A stretch of DNA of 45,616 nucleotides, from NCBI GenBank assembly GCA_964509545.1, contig CAZDXQ010000029.1:1-45616 (forward strand), in the 5' to 3' direction. A program made the position numbers and the translations under genes. The DNA comes from JADJWR01 sp964509545. Its GTDB lineage: Bacteria > Pseudomonadota > Gammaproteobacteria > Burkholderiales > Burkholderiaceae_F. The notes under the pieces were generated by a model that saw only the letters and a program-made list of their open reading frames with translations, was not told the DNA's origin and ran no database searches. Below are positions 1 through 7,251 of this stretch, piece by piece (positions within the stretch are counted from its first letter, which is position 1; each line of letters begins with the position of its first letter).

Positions 1-44
1 CCGACAACCCCGGCGAAATCAACACCTTCGCTCGGGCTGGGCAT
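1..44 (-). CDS. possible truncated gene at the left edge
   Basis: An ATG at 44 on the minus strand opens a frame (MPSPSEGVDFAGVV...) that runs off the window. It lies 11 nt downstream of the DsrE-like stop, so it would be the next gene of the same operon. No clear ribosome binding site precedes it and only 14 residues are visible, so the product cannot be named. Confidence 0.2.
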   Translation of the reverse strand, partial: MPSPSEGVDFAGVV

Positions 45-55
45 CAAAGTTCGGC

Positions 56-439
56 CTAGAACACCATCACGCGCGTCGACGGTTCGACGGCAGCGCCGAC
101 CACCGTCGCCGCGCCGGCGATGCCCGCCGCTTCCGCGATCAGCGCTTCGCCACGACGGCGCTCGGCAAGCGCCATCGCGCAGGCATATAGGCGGACACCG
201 ACGGCCGAGGCCTCGCGGATGAAGTCCCGGACCGTCTTGGTCCGGGCCTGGTCCGTGTAGGCCGCGTCGGCCACGCCTTCGAGCAGCCAGCGCACGGCGC
301 CCGCGGTGAAATGCATCTCGACGTCGATCTCCAGCGCGCGCGCCGCCAGCGCGTAGACGAACGGCGCGGCGGCGCGGTCGGGCGCCGAGGGGTCGGCCGA
401 CCACATCACGATCACCAGTTTTTCCGAGCTGCTCATCAC
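56..439 (-). CDS. DsrE/DsrF-like family protein
   Basis: This is a 127-residue soluble protein with no signal peptide. It opens with a hydrophobic beta strand (KLVIVMWSADP), has an amphipathic middle, and carries a single candidate sulfur-binding cysteine in VRLYACAMAL. That pattern matches the small DsrE/DsrF/YchN fold, whose members bind or relay sulfur on a conserved cysteine. Two ATGs stand in tandem (439 and 436). It starts 4 nt after the H-protein-like gene stops, so the two are almost certainly co-transcribed. Pairing with a lipoyl carrier recalls the sulfur-carrier and lipoate-binding proteins of the sHdr sulfur-oxidation pathway, but no hdr gene is visible here. The family is fairly sure; the role is inference. 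Confidence 0.7.
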   Translation of the reverse strand: MMSSSEKLVIVMWSADPSAPDRAAAPFVYALAARALEIDVEMHFTAGAVRWLLEGVADAAYTDQARTKTVRDFIREASAVGVRLYACAMALAERRRGEALIAEAAGIAGAATVVGAAVEPSTRVMVF

Positions 440-443
440 CGGC

Positions 444-932
444 TCACCAACCGCGCAGCGGGTCGATGTCGACCTCGCCGCTGCGGTCTATCGGCGGCGC
501 CAGTTTCTCGGCCAGCCGAGGCGCGAGCCACTGCGCGTACGCCTCGGCGTCGAGCAGTTGCCCACGCTCCTCGGCAAGCGCGGTCGGGCGGACGCGGAAC
601 ATCCAGCCGGCGGCGTACGGTTCACGCTCGATCAGCGACACGTCTTTCAGCACGGCCGCGTTGACCTCGACGATCTCGCACGACAGCGGCGCATGGACGG
701 CGACCGCCGTCTTGGCGGTTTCCATCACGCCGAGCGAACGGTCGCGCGCCACTTTCGTGCCGAGCGGCCGCGGCGTGAACAGCATGAACTGGCCGTGGTG
801 CGCGACCAGATGCGTGGCGCCGATCGTTGCCAACCCGTCGGCTTCCAGCCGGACCCACATGTCCTGCTCGAAGGCGTACAGGACGGTGCGGTCAAGCCGC
901 GCCAGAACTTCCCTGGTCGATTCGTCTGCCAT
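444..932 (-). CDS. glycine cleavage H-protein-like lipoyl carrier
   Basis: A 162-residue protein with the lipoyl-domain layout of GcvH. An N-terminal stretch (WVRLEADGLATIGAT) matches the H-protein start. A hairpin follows with the acceptor lysine in LGVMETAKTAVAVHAPLS (K74), and then the typical strand SCEIVEVNAAVL. It is somewhat longer than classical GcvH (about 130 residues) and no gcvT or gcvP lies beside it, so it may be a specialised lipoate-binding protein such as LbpA rather than part of glycine cleavage. The start has an AAGG-like site just upstream. Its partner is the DsrE-like gene 4 nt downstream. Lipoyl attachment at K74 is predicted from alignment by eye. Confidence 0.8.
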   Translation of the reverse strand: MADESTREVLARLDRTVLYAFEQDMWVRLEADGLATIGATHLVAHHGQFMLFTPRPLGTKVARDRSLGVMETAKTAVAVHAPLSCEIVEVNAAVLKDVSLIEREPYAAGWMFRVRPTALAEERGQLLDAEAYAQWLAPRLAEKLAPPIDRSGEVDIDPLRGW

Positions 933-1104
933 CTGGCCTTTCAGCGGAGCCGTTTTCCCTCATGGCCGGTGAGCACGAGGGCGCGGCAGTGAGACTCAGC
1001 GAAGCGTACGCTCCGCGTCGCCGCAGCGGCTCGCGCCAGCCAACGCGGGCCTGCTTTGCCGATGCGCGTCTGCCTGCACGCGCGCCGGCATTCACCGCCA
1101 GCCG

Positions 1105-1137
1105 CGCCATGAACACCATACGGCGATGTTCATGGCG
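1105..1137. repeat. inverted repeat overlapping the tRNA-Sec 3' end
   Basis: A perfect 11-bp inverted repeat: CGCCATGAACA at 1105-1115 and TGTTCATGGCG at 1127-1137, with an 11-nt loop. One arm includes the encoded CCA and discriminator region of selC (1133-1137). On the minus strand it would form a hairpin straight after, and partly inside, the tRNA 3' end. There is no T-tract, so it may act in termination or 3' processing. The rest of the interval 933-1132 shows no gene. Confidence 0.5.
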
Positions 1138-1228
1138 GAAGAGTATGGGAGTCGAACCCACCCGGGATTGCTGGCAACCCCACCTGGATTTGAAGTCCAG
1201 TCGGACCACCGGGTCGCGTCACTCTTCC
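1133..1228 (-). tRNA. selC: tRNA-Sec (anticodon UCA)
   Basis: This is the selenocysteine tRNA that reads UGA with SelB. The 96-nt gene includes an encoded CCA (1133-1135). It has the diagnostic 8-bp acceptor stem (GGAAGAGT with ACTCTTCC), anticodon UCA (complement of tga at 1191-1193) in CTGGACTTCAAATCCAG, a long variable arm (GGGGTTGC/GCAATCCC) and a T arm with loop TTCGACT. By eye it is very close to E. coli selC. It begins only 4 nt after the selB stop, so it is probably processed from the selB transcript. Confidence 0.97.
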
Positions 1229-1232
1229 TGGT

Positions 1233-3164
1233 TCACCTACGATCGATCGACTGCGGCGCCGAATGTACATCGGCGCCAACCTCGCGCCAGGGATTGTCCC
1301 GGCGCAGCAGGTGGTCGTCGCGCACGCGCCGCGTGTAGCCGACGCGGTCGAAGAACTCCAGGATCTGGATCGCCACCTTGCGACCGCCGCCGATACGGTC
1401 GCGGAACGGCGCCGCACGCGCGGCACCGCCGTCACGAACGAGATCGCCTGCGATGTCGGCCAGACGGCGAACCGCGTCGGTCAGGAAGAAGTGATCGTGC
1501 GCCACCAGCGTCACCTCGCCGATGCGCGCCACCTTCTTCAGCACGCTGCGCACCTCGATCTCGGCGATGCCGGTGGCACGGGCGATGTCGCGCACGCGCG
1601 GCGGCCCGAAGGGCTCGTTCATCAGCAGTGGCTTGATGGCTTCCCAGCGCACGCGCTCGTCGCGCGCCAGCTCGGCCTTGTGCGCTGGAGCCGCGAGAAA
1701 GGCGCCGCGGCGCACGAGCAGACCTTCGCGCAGCAGTTCGTCGATGACCTCGGCCAGCGCCTCGGCGTCGAGGTTCGGCGCCACGATGCGGCGCAGGCGA
1801 TTGCCCTCCAGGCCCGGCATCTCGGGTTCGCGCTCGTGCGTGACCATCACCGCGTCGAGCGCGCGGCGGCGCAGCGACTGCCAGTGCTCGCCGGCGACTG
1901 CCGTGCCGGCCGCCACCCGCGCATGGCACGCGGCGAGCAAAGGCGTGACCTCCGCCTCGGCGAGATTCCAGCCGCTCGCCAGTCGCGCCAGCGGCACCGC
2001 GCCGGCGCCGAGCCAGGCCGCGAGCGCCTCTGCCGCAGGCGCATCGCGCAGCGCAGCGAGCAGGCGCAGCCGCTCGGGCCTGCGCTTGCCGCGCACCGGC
2101 GGAGCAATATCGAGCACCATGCCGCCGCCGAGCGTATGCCGTGCCGAGGAGTCGCGCAGCACGAAGCGGTCGCACTTGCAGATGGCCAGCGGTGCCTGGA
2201 CGCTCACCGTCGCCAGCGCCTGCCCGCCGGCGGCAACGGCGCCGGTATCGAGCAGCGCGATGCGCGCTGCCGTCTGCTCGGTGCCATGGTGCAGCAGCAC
2301 GTTGGCCCACTGGCCGAGGCGCAGGCCCTCGTGCGCGGCCAGCCGTATCGACGCATCGAAGCGATCGCTGCTGTTGGCCAGCCGCGGCGCCTGCACCCAC
2401 TGTCCGCGCCGGACGTCCTCGCGCGCCACACCGGCAAGGTTCAACGCGCAGCGCTGGCCGGCCAGACCCGCCTGCGCCGGTCGGTCCTGTGCGTGGATCG
2501 AACGGACGCGGGCGCGCGGCCCGTCGGGAGCGATGACCACGTCGTCGCCGACGTTCACCCTGCCGGAGTGCGCGGTGCCGGTCACCACGGTGCCGACGCC
2601 GACGAGCGTGAAGACGCGGTCCACCGCCAGCCGGAACATGCCCGTTGCCGGCCGCGCCGCGGCGTCCGTCGCCACCTGGCGCAGAAAGGCGTCGAGTTCG
2701 GCCACACCCTCGCCCGTCACCGAAGAAAGCGGGAACACCGGCCAGCCGGCCGCCGGCGTGCCGGCCAGCCAGCGCGCCAGTTGCGCCTGCACTTCAACGA
2801 CGCGCGCCGCATCGACGGCGTCGATCTTGGTCAGCGCGATCACGCCGCTGTCCACGCCGAGCAGTTGCAGGATGTCGAAATGCTCCTCGGTCTGAGGCAT
2901 CACCCCGTCGTCGGCGGCGACCACGAGCAGGCCGAGGTCGACGCCGGTGGCTCCCGCCACCATCGTGTGCACGAATTTCTCATGCCCCGGCACGTCGACG
3001 AAGCCGAGCACGCCGCCGTCCTCCAGCGGCACGTAGGCGTAGCCGAGTTCGATGGAGATGCCGCGCTTGATCTCCTCCGGCAGGCGGTCGGTGTTGCGGC
3101 CGGTCAGGCGCCGGATCAATGACGTCTTGCCGTGGTCGATATGGCCGGCGGTGCCGATGATCAT
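1233..3164 (-). CDS. selB: selenocysteine-specific elongation factor SelB
   Basis: SelB is the GTPase that brings Sec-tRNA-Sec to the ribosome at UGA codons marked by a SECIS hairpin. The 643 residues show an EF-Tu-like G domain: GHIDHGKT at 7-14, DVPGHEKF at 57-64 and TKID at 112-115. Beta-barrel domains follow, then a C-terminal half of winged-helix repeats that bind SECIS RNA. The length is normal for the family. The ATG start gives the GTPase P-loop at the extreme N terminus, as expected, although its Shine-Dalgarno match is weak. selA lies 106 nt upstream across a repeat-like spacer, and selC follows after 4 nt. Confidence 0.97.
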   Translation of the reverse strand: MIIGTAGHIDHGKTSLIRRLTGRNTDRLPEEIKRGISIELGYAYVPLEDGGVLGFVDVPGHEKFVHTMVAGATGVDLGLLVVAADDGVMPQTEEHFDILQLLGVDSGVIALTKIDAVDAARVVEVQAQLARWLAGTPAAGWPVFPLSSVTGEGVAELDAFLRQVATDAAARPATGMFRLAVDRVFTLVGVGTVVTGTAHSGRVNVGDDVVIAPDGPRARVRSIHAQDRPAQAGLAGQRCALNLAGVAREDVRRGQWVQAPRLANSSDRFDASIRLAAHEGLRLGQWANVLLHHGTEQTAARIALLDTGAVAAGGQALATVSVQAPLAICKCDRFVLRDSSARHTLGGGMVLDIAPPVRGKRRPERLRLLAALRDAPAAEALAAWLGAGAVPLARLASGWNLAEAEVTPLLAACHARVAAGTAVAGEHWQSLRRRALDAVMVTHEREPEMPGLEGNRLRRIVAPNLDAEALAEVIDELLREGLLVRRGAFLAAPAHKAELARDERVRWEAIKPLLMNEPFGPPRVRDIARATGIAEIEVRSVLKKVARIGEVTLVAHDHFFLTDAVRRLADIAGDLVRDGGAARAAPFRDRIGGGRKVAIQILEFFDRVGYTRRVRDDHLLRRDNPWREVGADVHSAPQSIDRR

Positions 3165-3180
3165 TTTGGAACCGAGCGTG

Positions 3181-3255
3181 TCGTTCCCACGAACGCGGCA
3201 ACCCGGAGCCCTTTCCGCGAAAGACTCAGGTTCCCCGCCTGCGCGGAGATGACGA
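3181..3255. repeat. REP-like paired hairpin element in the selA-selB spacer
   Basis: The spacer begins TCGTTCCCACGAACGCGG and ends CCGCCTGCGCGGAGATGACG; the two ends are roughly inverted copies of the common 'TCGTTCCCGCG...GGGAA' type of extragenic repeat. Between them is a perfect small hairpin, CTTTC-CGC-GAAAG (3211-3223). It looks like a degenerate REP or BIME unit dropped between two co-directed genes, where it could affect mRNA stability or termination upstream of selB. The class is recognised from memory of such repeats, not from a search. Confidence 0.5.
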
Positions 3256-3270
3256 CGAGCGGCGAGATGA

Positions 3271-4719
3271 TCACGGTCGCGCGGCTGAAAGCTGCCCTAT
3301 CAGCGCCGCTTCATCCGCAGTCAGCAGTGTGCGGCAGTCGAGCCACAGCGCGTCGTTGCTGATGCGGCCGAGCACCGGCACCGGCAATGCGCGCAGGCGC
3401 TCGGCGAGTTGTTCCAGCGCGCGGCCGCCGCGGCGCGCGCGGCTTGCCACGCGCAGGGCAAACGACGGCAGCCGGTCCACCGGCAGCGCGCCGGAACCGA
3501 TCTGGCTGGCGCAGGCGTCGATCTGAACGACAAACGCCTCGCCGGCGAAAGCCTGCATCTGCGGCAGCACGCGCTCAGCGGCAGCGCGGATGTCGCCGGC
3601 CGGCCGCGTGAGCAAGGCCAGCACCGGCAGCCGCTGTTCCAGCCGGTGCGCGGAGCGGTAGATGCGCAACGTCGCCTCCAGCGCGGCCAGCGTCATCTTC
3701 GAGCAGCGCAGCGCTCGCTTCAACGGATGCTTCTTGATCTTCGCGATCGCGGCTTTCGTGCCGACGACGATGCCGGCCTGCGGTCCGCCGAGCAGCTTGT
3801 CGCCGGAGAAGGTGACGACGTCGGCGCCGGCGGCAAGCGACTCCTGCGGCAGCGGCTCCTTCGGCAGGCCATAGTGCGACAGGTCGACCAGCGCGCCGGA
3901 ACCGAGATCGACCATGTACGGCAGGCCGTGCGCGTGGGCGATTCGCGCCAGCGTTGCGTCGTCGACGCTGGCGGTGAACCCCTCGACGGCGTAGTTCGAC
4001 GTGTGCGCCTTGACGATCAGCGCGGCGCGCGGTGTCAATGCGACTTCGAAGTCGCGCGCATGGGTGCGGTTGGTGGTGCCGACCTCGACCAGCCTGCAGC
4101 CGGCGGTCTTCATGATGTCGGGCATGCGGAAGGCGCCGCCAATCTCGATCAGCTCGCCGCGCGAGACCAGCACTTCCCTCTTCGCCGCCATCGCGGCCAG
4201 CGCCAGCACCACCGCGGCGGCATTATTGTTGACGATCGTGGCCGCCTCGGCGCCGGTCAGTTCGGCGAGCAGGCCTTCGACCAGATCGTCGCGGTCGCCG
4301 CGCCCACCGCCGGCGACGTCGTATTCCAGCGCGGCATAGCCGCGCATCGCCGCCGCCACCGCCTCGATCGCCTCCTCGGCGAGCAGCGCACGGCCGAGGT
4401 TGGTGTGGATGACGGTGCCGGTCAGGTTGATCACCCGCCGCAGCGCCGGCGCAGCCAGCCTATCGACCCGCGCCCGGATCGAGGCGAGCAGCGCCGGCGG
4501 CGGTGCCACCGCGCCGCCCGCGCGCAGCAGTTCACGCTGGGCGGCGAGTTCGTCGTTGATCGCGCGCTTGACGAGCTTCTGGCCGTGCGCACCGATGCAA
4601 CTCACCAGTTCCGGCTGGCCGAGCAGCCGATCGACGGACGGCAGGCTGGCGAAGGATGCGGTGGCGTTGCCCTTCGGTCCGCTTGCCTCACCCGTACCGG
4701 GCAGAGTCAAGTCGCCCAT
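3271..4719 (-). CDS. selA: L-seryl-tRNA(Sec) selenium transferase
   Basis: SelA is the PLP enzyme that converts Ser-tRNA-Sec to Sec-tRNA-Sec using selenophosphate. It has 482 residues, close to the family length. Visible marks are the early motif RRVINLTGTVIHTNLGRALL, the asparagine-rich NNNAAAVVLAL, the PLP aspartate region MVDLGSGALVDL, and the Schiff-base lysine K308 in FSGDKLLGGPQAGI. Translation begins 3 nt after the fdhE stop, so it is coupled to the formate dehydrogenase genes upstream. Together with selB and selC it gives every bacterial Sec-insertion component except SelD. Confidence 0.97.
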   Translation of the reverse strand: MGDLTLPGTGEASGPKGNATASFASLPSVDRLLGQPELVSCIGAHGQKLVKRAINDELAAQRELLRAGGAVAPPPALLASIRARVDRLAAPALRRVINLTGTVIHTNLGRALLAEEAIEAVAAAMRGYAALEYDVAGGGRGDRDDLVEGLLAELTGAEAATIVNNNAAAVVLALAAMAAKREVLVSRGELIEIGGAFRMPDIMKTAGCRLVEVGTTNRTHARDFEVALTPRAALIVKAHTSNYAVEGFTASVDDATLARIAHAHGLPYMVDLGSGALVDLSHYGLPKEPLPQESLAAGADVVTFSGDKLLGGPQAGIVVGTKAAIAKIKKHPLKRALRCSKMTLAALEATLRIYRSAHRLEQRLPVLALLTRPAGDIRAAAERVLPQMQAFAGEAFVVQIDACASQIGSGALPVDRLPSFALRVASRARRGGRALEQLAERLRALPVPVLGRISNDALWLDCRTLLTADEAALIGQLSAARP

Positions 4720-4722
4720 CGC

Positions 4723-5655
4723 CTAGCCCGAGCCGGGATGGAAGAGCAGGTTCGGTCCAGAGCGGGCGAAGCCCTGCTCGTCGACCAGAAGGTCCAGCGC
4801 CAGCGTGGCGAGATCGTCGGCACAGACGTCGACGTAGGTGTCCTTTTCCTGGTTGAAGAGCTTCAGATAGGTCTTGCACTCGTCACAGGCCTCGGCCTTC
4901 ACGGCGGCCCTAGCGCCATCGGCCTCGGCGCGATCCGCGGCGAGGCTCAGGTAGTGCACGCCCTTGTCGTCCTCGCAGGAGGAGCACTTCACGCGCGCCA
5001 TGTTCCATTCGGTCTGGCACAGCGCGCAGACCAGATAACGCAGGTTGGCCTGCCCGCCGCCGATGCGGATGATGCTCGCCACCGGCCGCATGCCGCAAAC
5101 CGGACAGATGGCGGCGACGTCGCACTGACTGACGTCGGCGGCGGCGAGCACCGCGGCCTGCCTTGCGAAATACACCTGCAGCGCCGCACCGACGAACGGC
5201 ACATGGGCGGCGTCGTCGTCGAGCGTGGTTGCAGTAAGCACGCGGTCGGCAATCGCCTCCAGCGAAACCTCGTCGAGCGCCAGCAGCCGCTGCAGCGCGG
5301 AACGCAGGCCGGGCTCGGCCCCGGCGCGCACGGCTTCGACGATGTCGCGCAGGTCTTCGCGCCAGATCGACGAGCGCGCGTGGCCCTGCGCCGACAGCGG
5401 CGGCATGCCAAAGCTGCGGCTTTGCTCCAGAACCGACGGCGGCAGCGGGACGGCGGCGCGCGCCCCGAGCGCCTCGTGCTGGCCGCGGCAGACCTGCGCC
5501 ATCAGGCCGAGGTAATCACCCATCGGGTGGCCGGCGGCCAGCTGCGCGAAGCGGGCGGAACGTTCCTCGAACAGCCTCGGATTGTCGGGCAGCACGACAC
5601 GCGGCGCCTCGCGCACGCGGTCGGTCGAGCCGTCGGTAATGATCTGTGTTGCCAA
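4723..5655 (-). CDS. fdhE: formate dehydrogenase accessory protein FdhE
   Basis: FdhE is a cytoplasmic rubredoxin-like chaperone needed for maturation of respiratory formate dehydrogenases. The 310 residues carry four CxxC pairs in the C-terminal half: C184/187, C210/213, C224/227 and C257/260, the known metal-binding pattern. The start is a TTG at 5655 supported by TAAGGAAA upstream at good spacing; no ATG fits better. It lies 84 nt downstream of fdoI, across a strong hairpin, and 3 nt upstream of selA, so it is the joint between the enzyme genes and the selenocysteine genes. Confidence 0.95.
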   Translation of the reverse strand: MATQIITDGSTDRVREAPRVVLPDNPRLFEERSARFAQLAAGHPMGDYLGLMAQVCRGQHEALGARAAVPLPPSVLEQSRSFGMPPLSAQGHARSSIWREDLRDIVEAVRAGAEPGLRSALQRLLALDEVSLEAIADRVLTATTLDDDAAHVPFVGAALQVYFARQAAVLAAADVSQCDVAAICPVCGMRPVASIIRIGGGQANLRYLVCALCQTEWNMARVKCSSCEDDKGVHYLSLAADRAEADGARAAVKAEACDECKTYLKLFNQEKDTYVDVCADDLATLALDLLVDEQGFARSGPNLLFHPGSG

Positions 5656-5680
5656 AGCGGTTTCCTTACGGCAAAGAAAT

Positions 5681-5711
5681 GGCGGCGACCGGCGCCAGGC
5701 CGATCGCCGCC
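5681..5711 (-). terminator. attenuator-like hairpin between fdoI and fdhE
   Basis: Inverted repeat GGCGGCGA (5681-5688) and TCGCCGCC (5704-5711) gives an 8-bp GC stem. Read on the minus strand it is followed by ATTTCTTTGCC, a short T-rich run. It could terminate part of the fdoGHI transcripts and lower expression of fdhE-selA-selB. The T-run is weak, so this is a candidate only. Confidence 0.45.
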
Positions 5712-5739
5712 GATCAAGACTAACCGAAAGGCGCGCTGC

Positions 5740-6381
5740 CTACTTCGCGCCCGTCACCCGCCGGTACCACAGCGGGTGGTGGTGCCTGGCCCACGCGTGC
5801 GAGACGGTGCCGCGCGTCATTGCCCGCAACGAGCCGCGGACCCAGAAGATCGCCGAGTAAATGTGCACGACGATGCCGACGATCAGGATGAACGCCGAGA
5901 TCGCGTGCACCACCGCGGCGATGCGGATCAGCGGGATCGAGAACAGGCCGGCGAAGTACGGCCGCCACAGCATCACGCCCGAGACCAGCAGCAGGATCAT
6001 GGTGATCACCATCACCCAGAACAGCTGCTTCTGCCCGATGTTGTACTTGTCGATTTCGGGCAGGTTGTGGTCGCGGTTGTTGATGATGTCGGCGAGCCGC
6101 TTCTTCCACTCGCGGTCGTACGGCTGGATGACGTTGTCCTTCCAGTAGCGCAGGGCCATGAAAGCGAAGAACACGAACATCACCACGCCGATGAACGGGT
6201 GCAGGACCCTCGCCCACACGCCACCGCCGAGCAGGCTGGTCAGGAACCAGAACGCCGGATGGAAGAACGCCAGGCCCGAGGCGGCCAGCAGCAGGAACGT
6301 GATCGCCACGATCCAGTGCGTGACCCGCTCGTTGGCGTTGTAGCGCGGCACCTCGCCGCTTCTCATCACGGTGCTGCTCAT
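5740..6381 (-). CDS. fdoI: formate dehydrogenase cytochrome b556 (gamma) subunit
   Basis: This is the membrane anchor of the respiratory formate dehydrogenase. It carries two b hemes and passes electrons to quinone. The 213-residue protein has four hydrophobic helices, the first being VTHWIVAITFLLLAASGLAF. Candidate heme histidines appear in RVTHW, VLHPFIG, AAVVHAI and VVHIYSA. I place the start at ATG 6381, which overlaps the fdoH stop (ATGA); a longer open frame upstream is only antisense-like extension. An 84-nt gap with a hairpin separates it from fdhE. Whether it is of Fdn (nitrate-linked) or Fdo type cannot be told from sequence alone. Confidence 0.95.
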   Translation of the reverse strand: MSSTVMRSGEVPRYNANERVTHWIVAITFLLLAASGLAFFHPAFWFLTSLLGGGVWARVLHPFIGVVMFVFFAFMALRYWKDNVIQPYDREWKKRLADIINNRDHNLPEIDKYNIGQKQLFWVMVITMILLLVSGVMLWRPYFAGLFSIPLIRIAAVVHAISAFILIVGIVVHIYSAIFWVRGSLRAMTRGTVSHAWARHHHPLWYRRVTGAK

Positions 6382-7241
6382 GTCTTGCCTCCCGGTTCTT
6401 CTTCCTTCGGACCCCTGGTGACGTAGTGGAAGAACGCGCCGAGCACCGCCAGGCCGAGGCCGATCGACAGCAGCGGCTTGGTGACGCCCTTCCATAGCGC
6501 GACCCACGGGCTGATCTTCGGATCCACGGGCAGGCCGCTGTACATCTCCGGGCGGTCGCCGTGCTGCAGCACGTACATGACGTGAGTGCCGCCGACACCC
6601 TGCGGGTCGTACAACGCCGCCTGCGCGAAGCCGCGCTCCTTCAGGTCGTTCACCCGCTTGGCGCCGCGCGCGACCATCTCGTCCTTGGAACCGAACATCA
6701 GCGCCCCGGTCGGGCAGGTCTTGACGCACGCCGGCGCCTGGCCGACCGCGACGCGGTCGGAGCACAGCGAGCACTTGTACGCCTTGTTGTCCTTCTTGCT
6801 GATGCGCGGCACGTTGAACGGGCAACCGGCGATGCAGTAGCCGCAGCCGATACAGTTCTCCGACACGAAGTCGACGATGCCGTTGGCGTACTTGACGATC
6901 GCGCCCGGTGCCGGACAGGCCTTCAGGCAGCCGGGGTCCTCGCAGTGCATGCAGCCGTCCTTGCGGATCAGCCACTCCAGGCGGCCATCCTTCGCTTGCA
7001 CCTCGGCAAACCGCATCACCGTCCACGACTGATCGGTGAGATCGATCGGGTTGTCGTACAGGCCGACATTGACGCCGACGTCATCGCGCAGGTCGTTCCA
7101 CTGCATGCAGGCGACCTGGCAGGCCTTGCAGCCGATGCACTTGGAGATGTCGATCAGTTTGGCGACCGGTCCTTCCGCGACGCGGACCGAAGGCGGTGTC
7201 GTGGTCGTCGCCGAGCGCTTCTGAACGTCGAGTGATTGCAT
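6378..7241 (-). CDS. fdoH: formate dehydrogenase iron-sulfur (beta) subunit
   Basis: The beta subunit relays electrons from the catalytic subunit to the cytochrome b subunit. The 287 residues hold four ferredoxin-type cysteine groups: CIGCKACQVAC near residue 36, CMHCEDPGCLKAC, CIGCGYCIAGCPF and CSLCSDRV...CVKTCPTGAL. A single C-terminal membrane helix (LLSIGLGLAVLGAFFHYV) anchors it. Its length and order match E. coli FdnH/FdoH. A GAGGAGG ribosome binding site precedes ATG 7241. It starts 10 nt after fdoG and overlaps fdoI by 4 nt, so the three subunits are translated from one message. Confidence 0.97.
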   Translation of the reverse strand: MQSLDVQKRSATTTTPPSVRVAEGPVAKLIDISKCIGCKACQVACMQWNDLRDDVGVNVGLYDNPIDLTDQSWTVMRFAEVQAKDGRLEWLIRKDGCMHCEDPGCLKACPAPGAIVKYANGIVDFVSENCIGCGYCIAGCPFNVPRISKKDNKAYKCSLCSDRVAVGQAPACVKTCPTGALMFGSKDEMVARGAKRVNDLKERGFAQAALYDPQGVGGTHVMYVLQHGDRPEMYSGLPVDPKISPWVALWKGVTKPLLSIGLGLAVLGAFFHYVTRGPKEEEPGGKT

Positions 7242-7251
7242 GACGTCCTCC

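Noticed and set aside
1133..1228. opal suppressor tRNA or ordinary tRNA-Ser
   Set aside because: The 8-bp acceptor stem, UCA anticodon, long variable arm and place after selB identify tRNA-Sec.
1263..3122. 619-residue plus-strand frame opposite selB
   Set aside because: SelB has all GTPase motifs in the opposite strand; this frame is His/Arg-rich without motifs.
3409..6426. 1005-residue plus-strand open frame opposite selA, fdhE and fdoI
   Set aside because: Its sequence is Arg/Gly/Gln-rich with no motif, and it lies antisense to three well-supported genes; it is a product of high GC.
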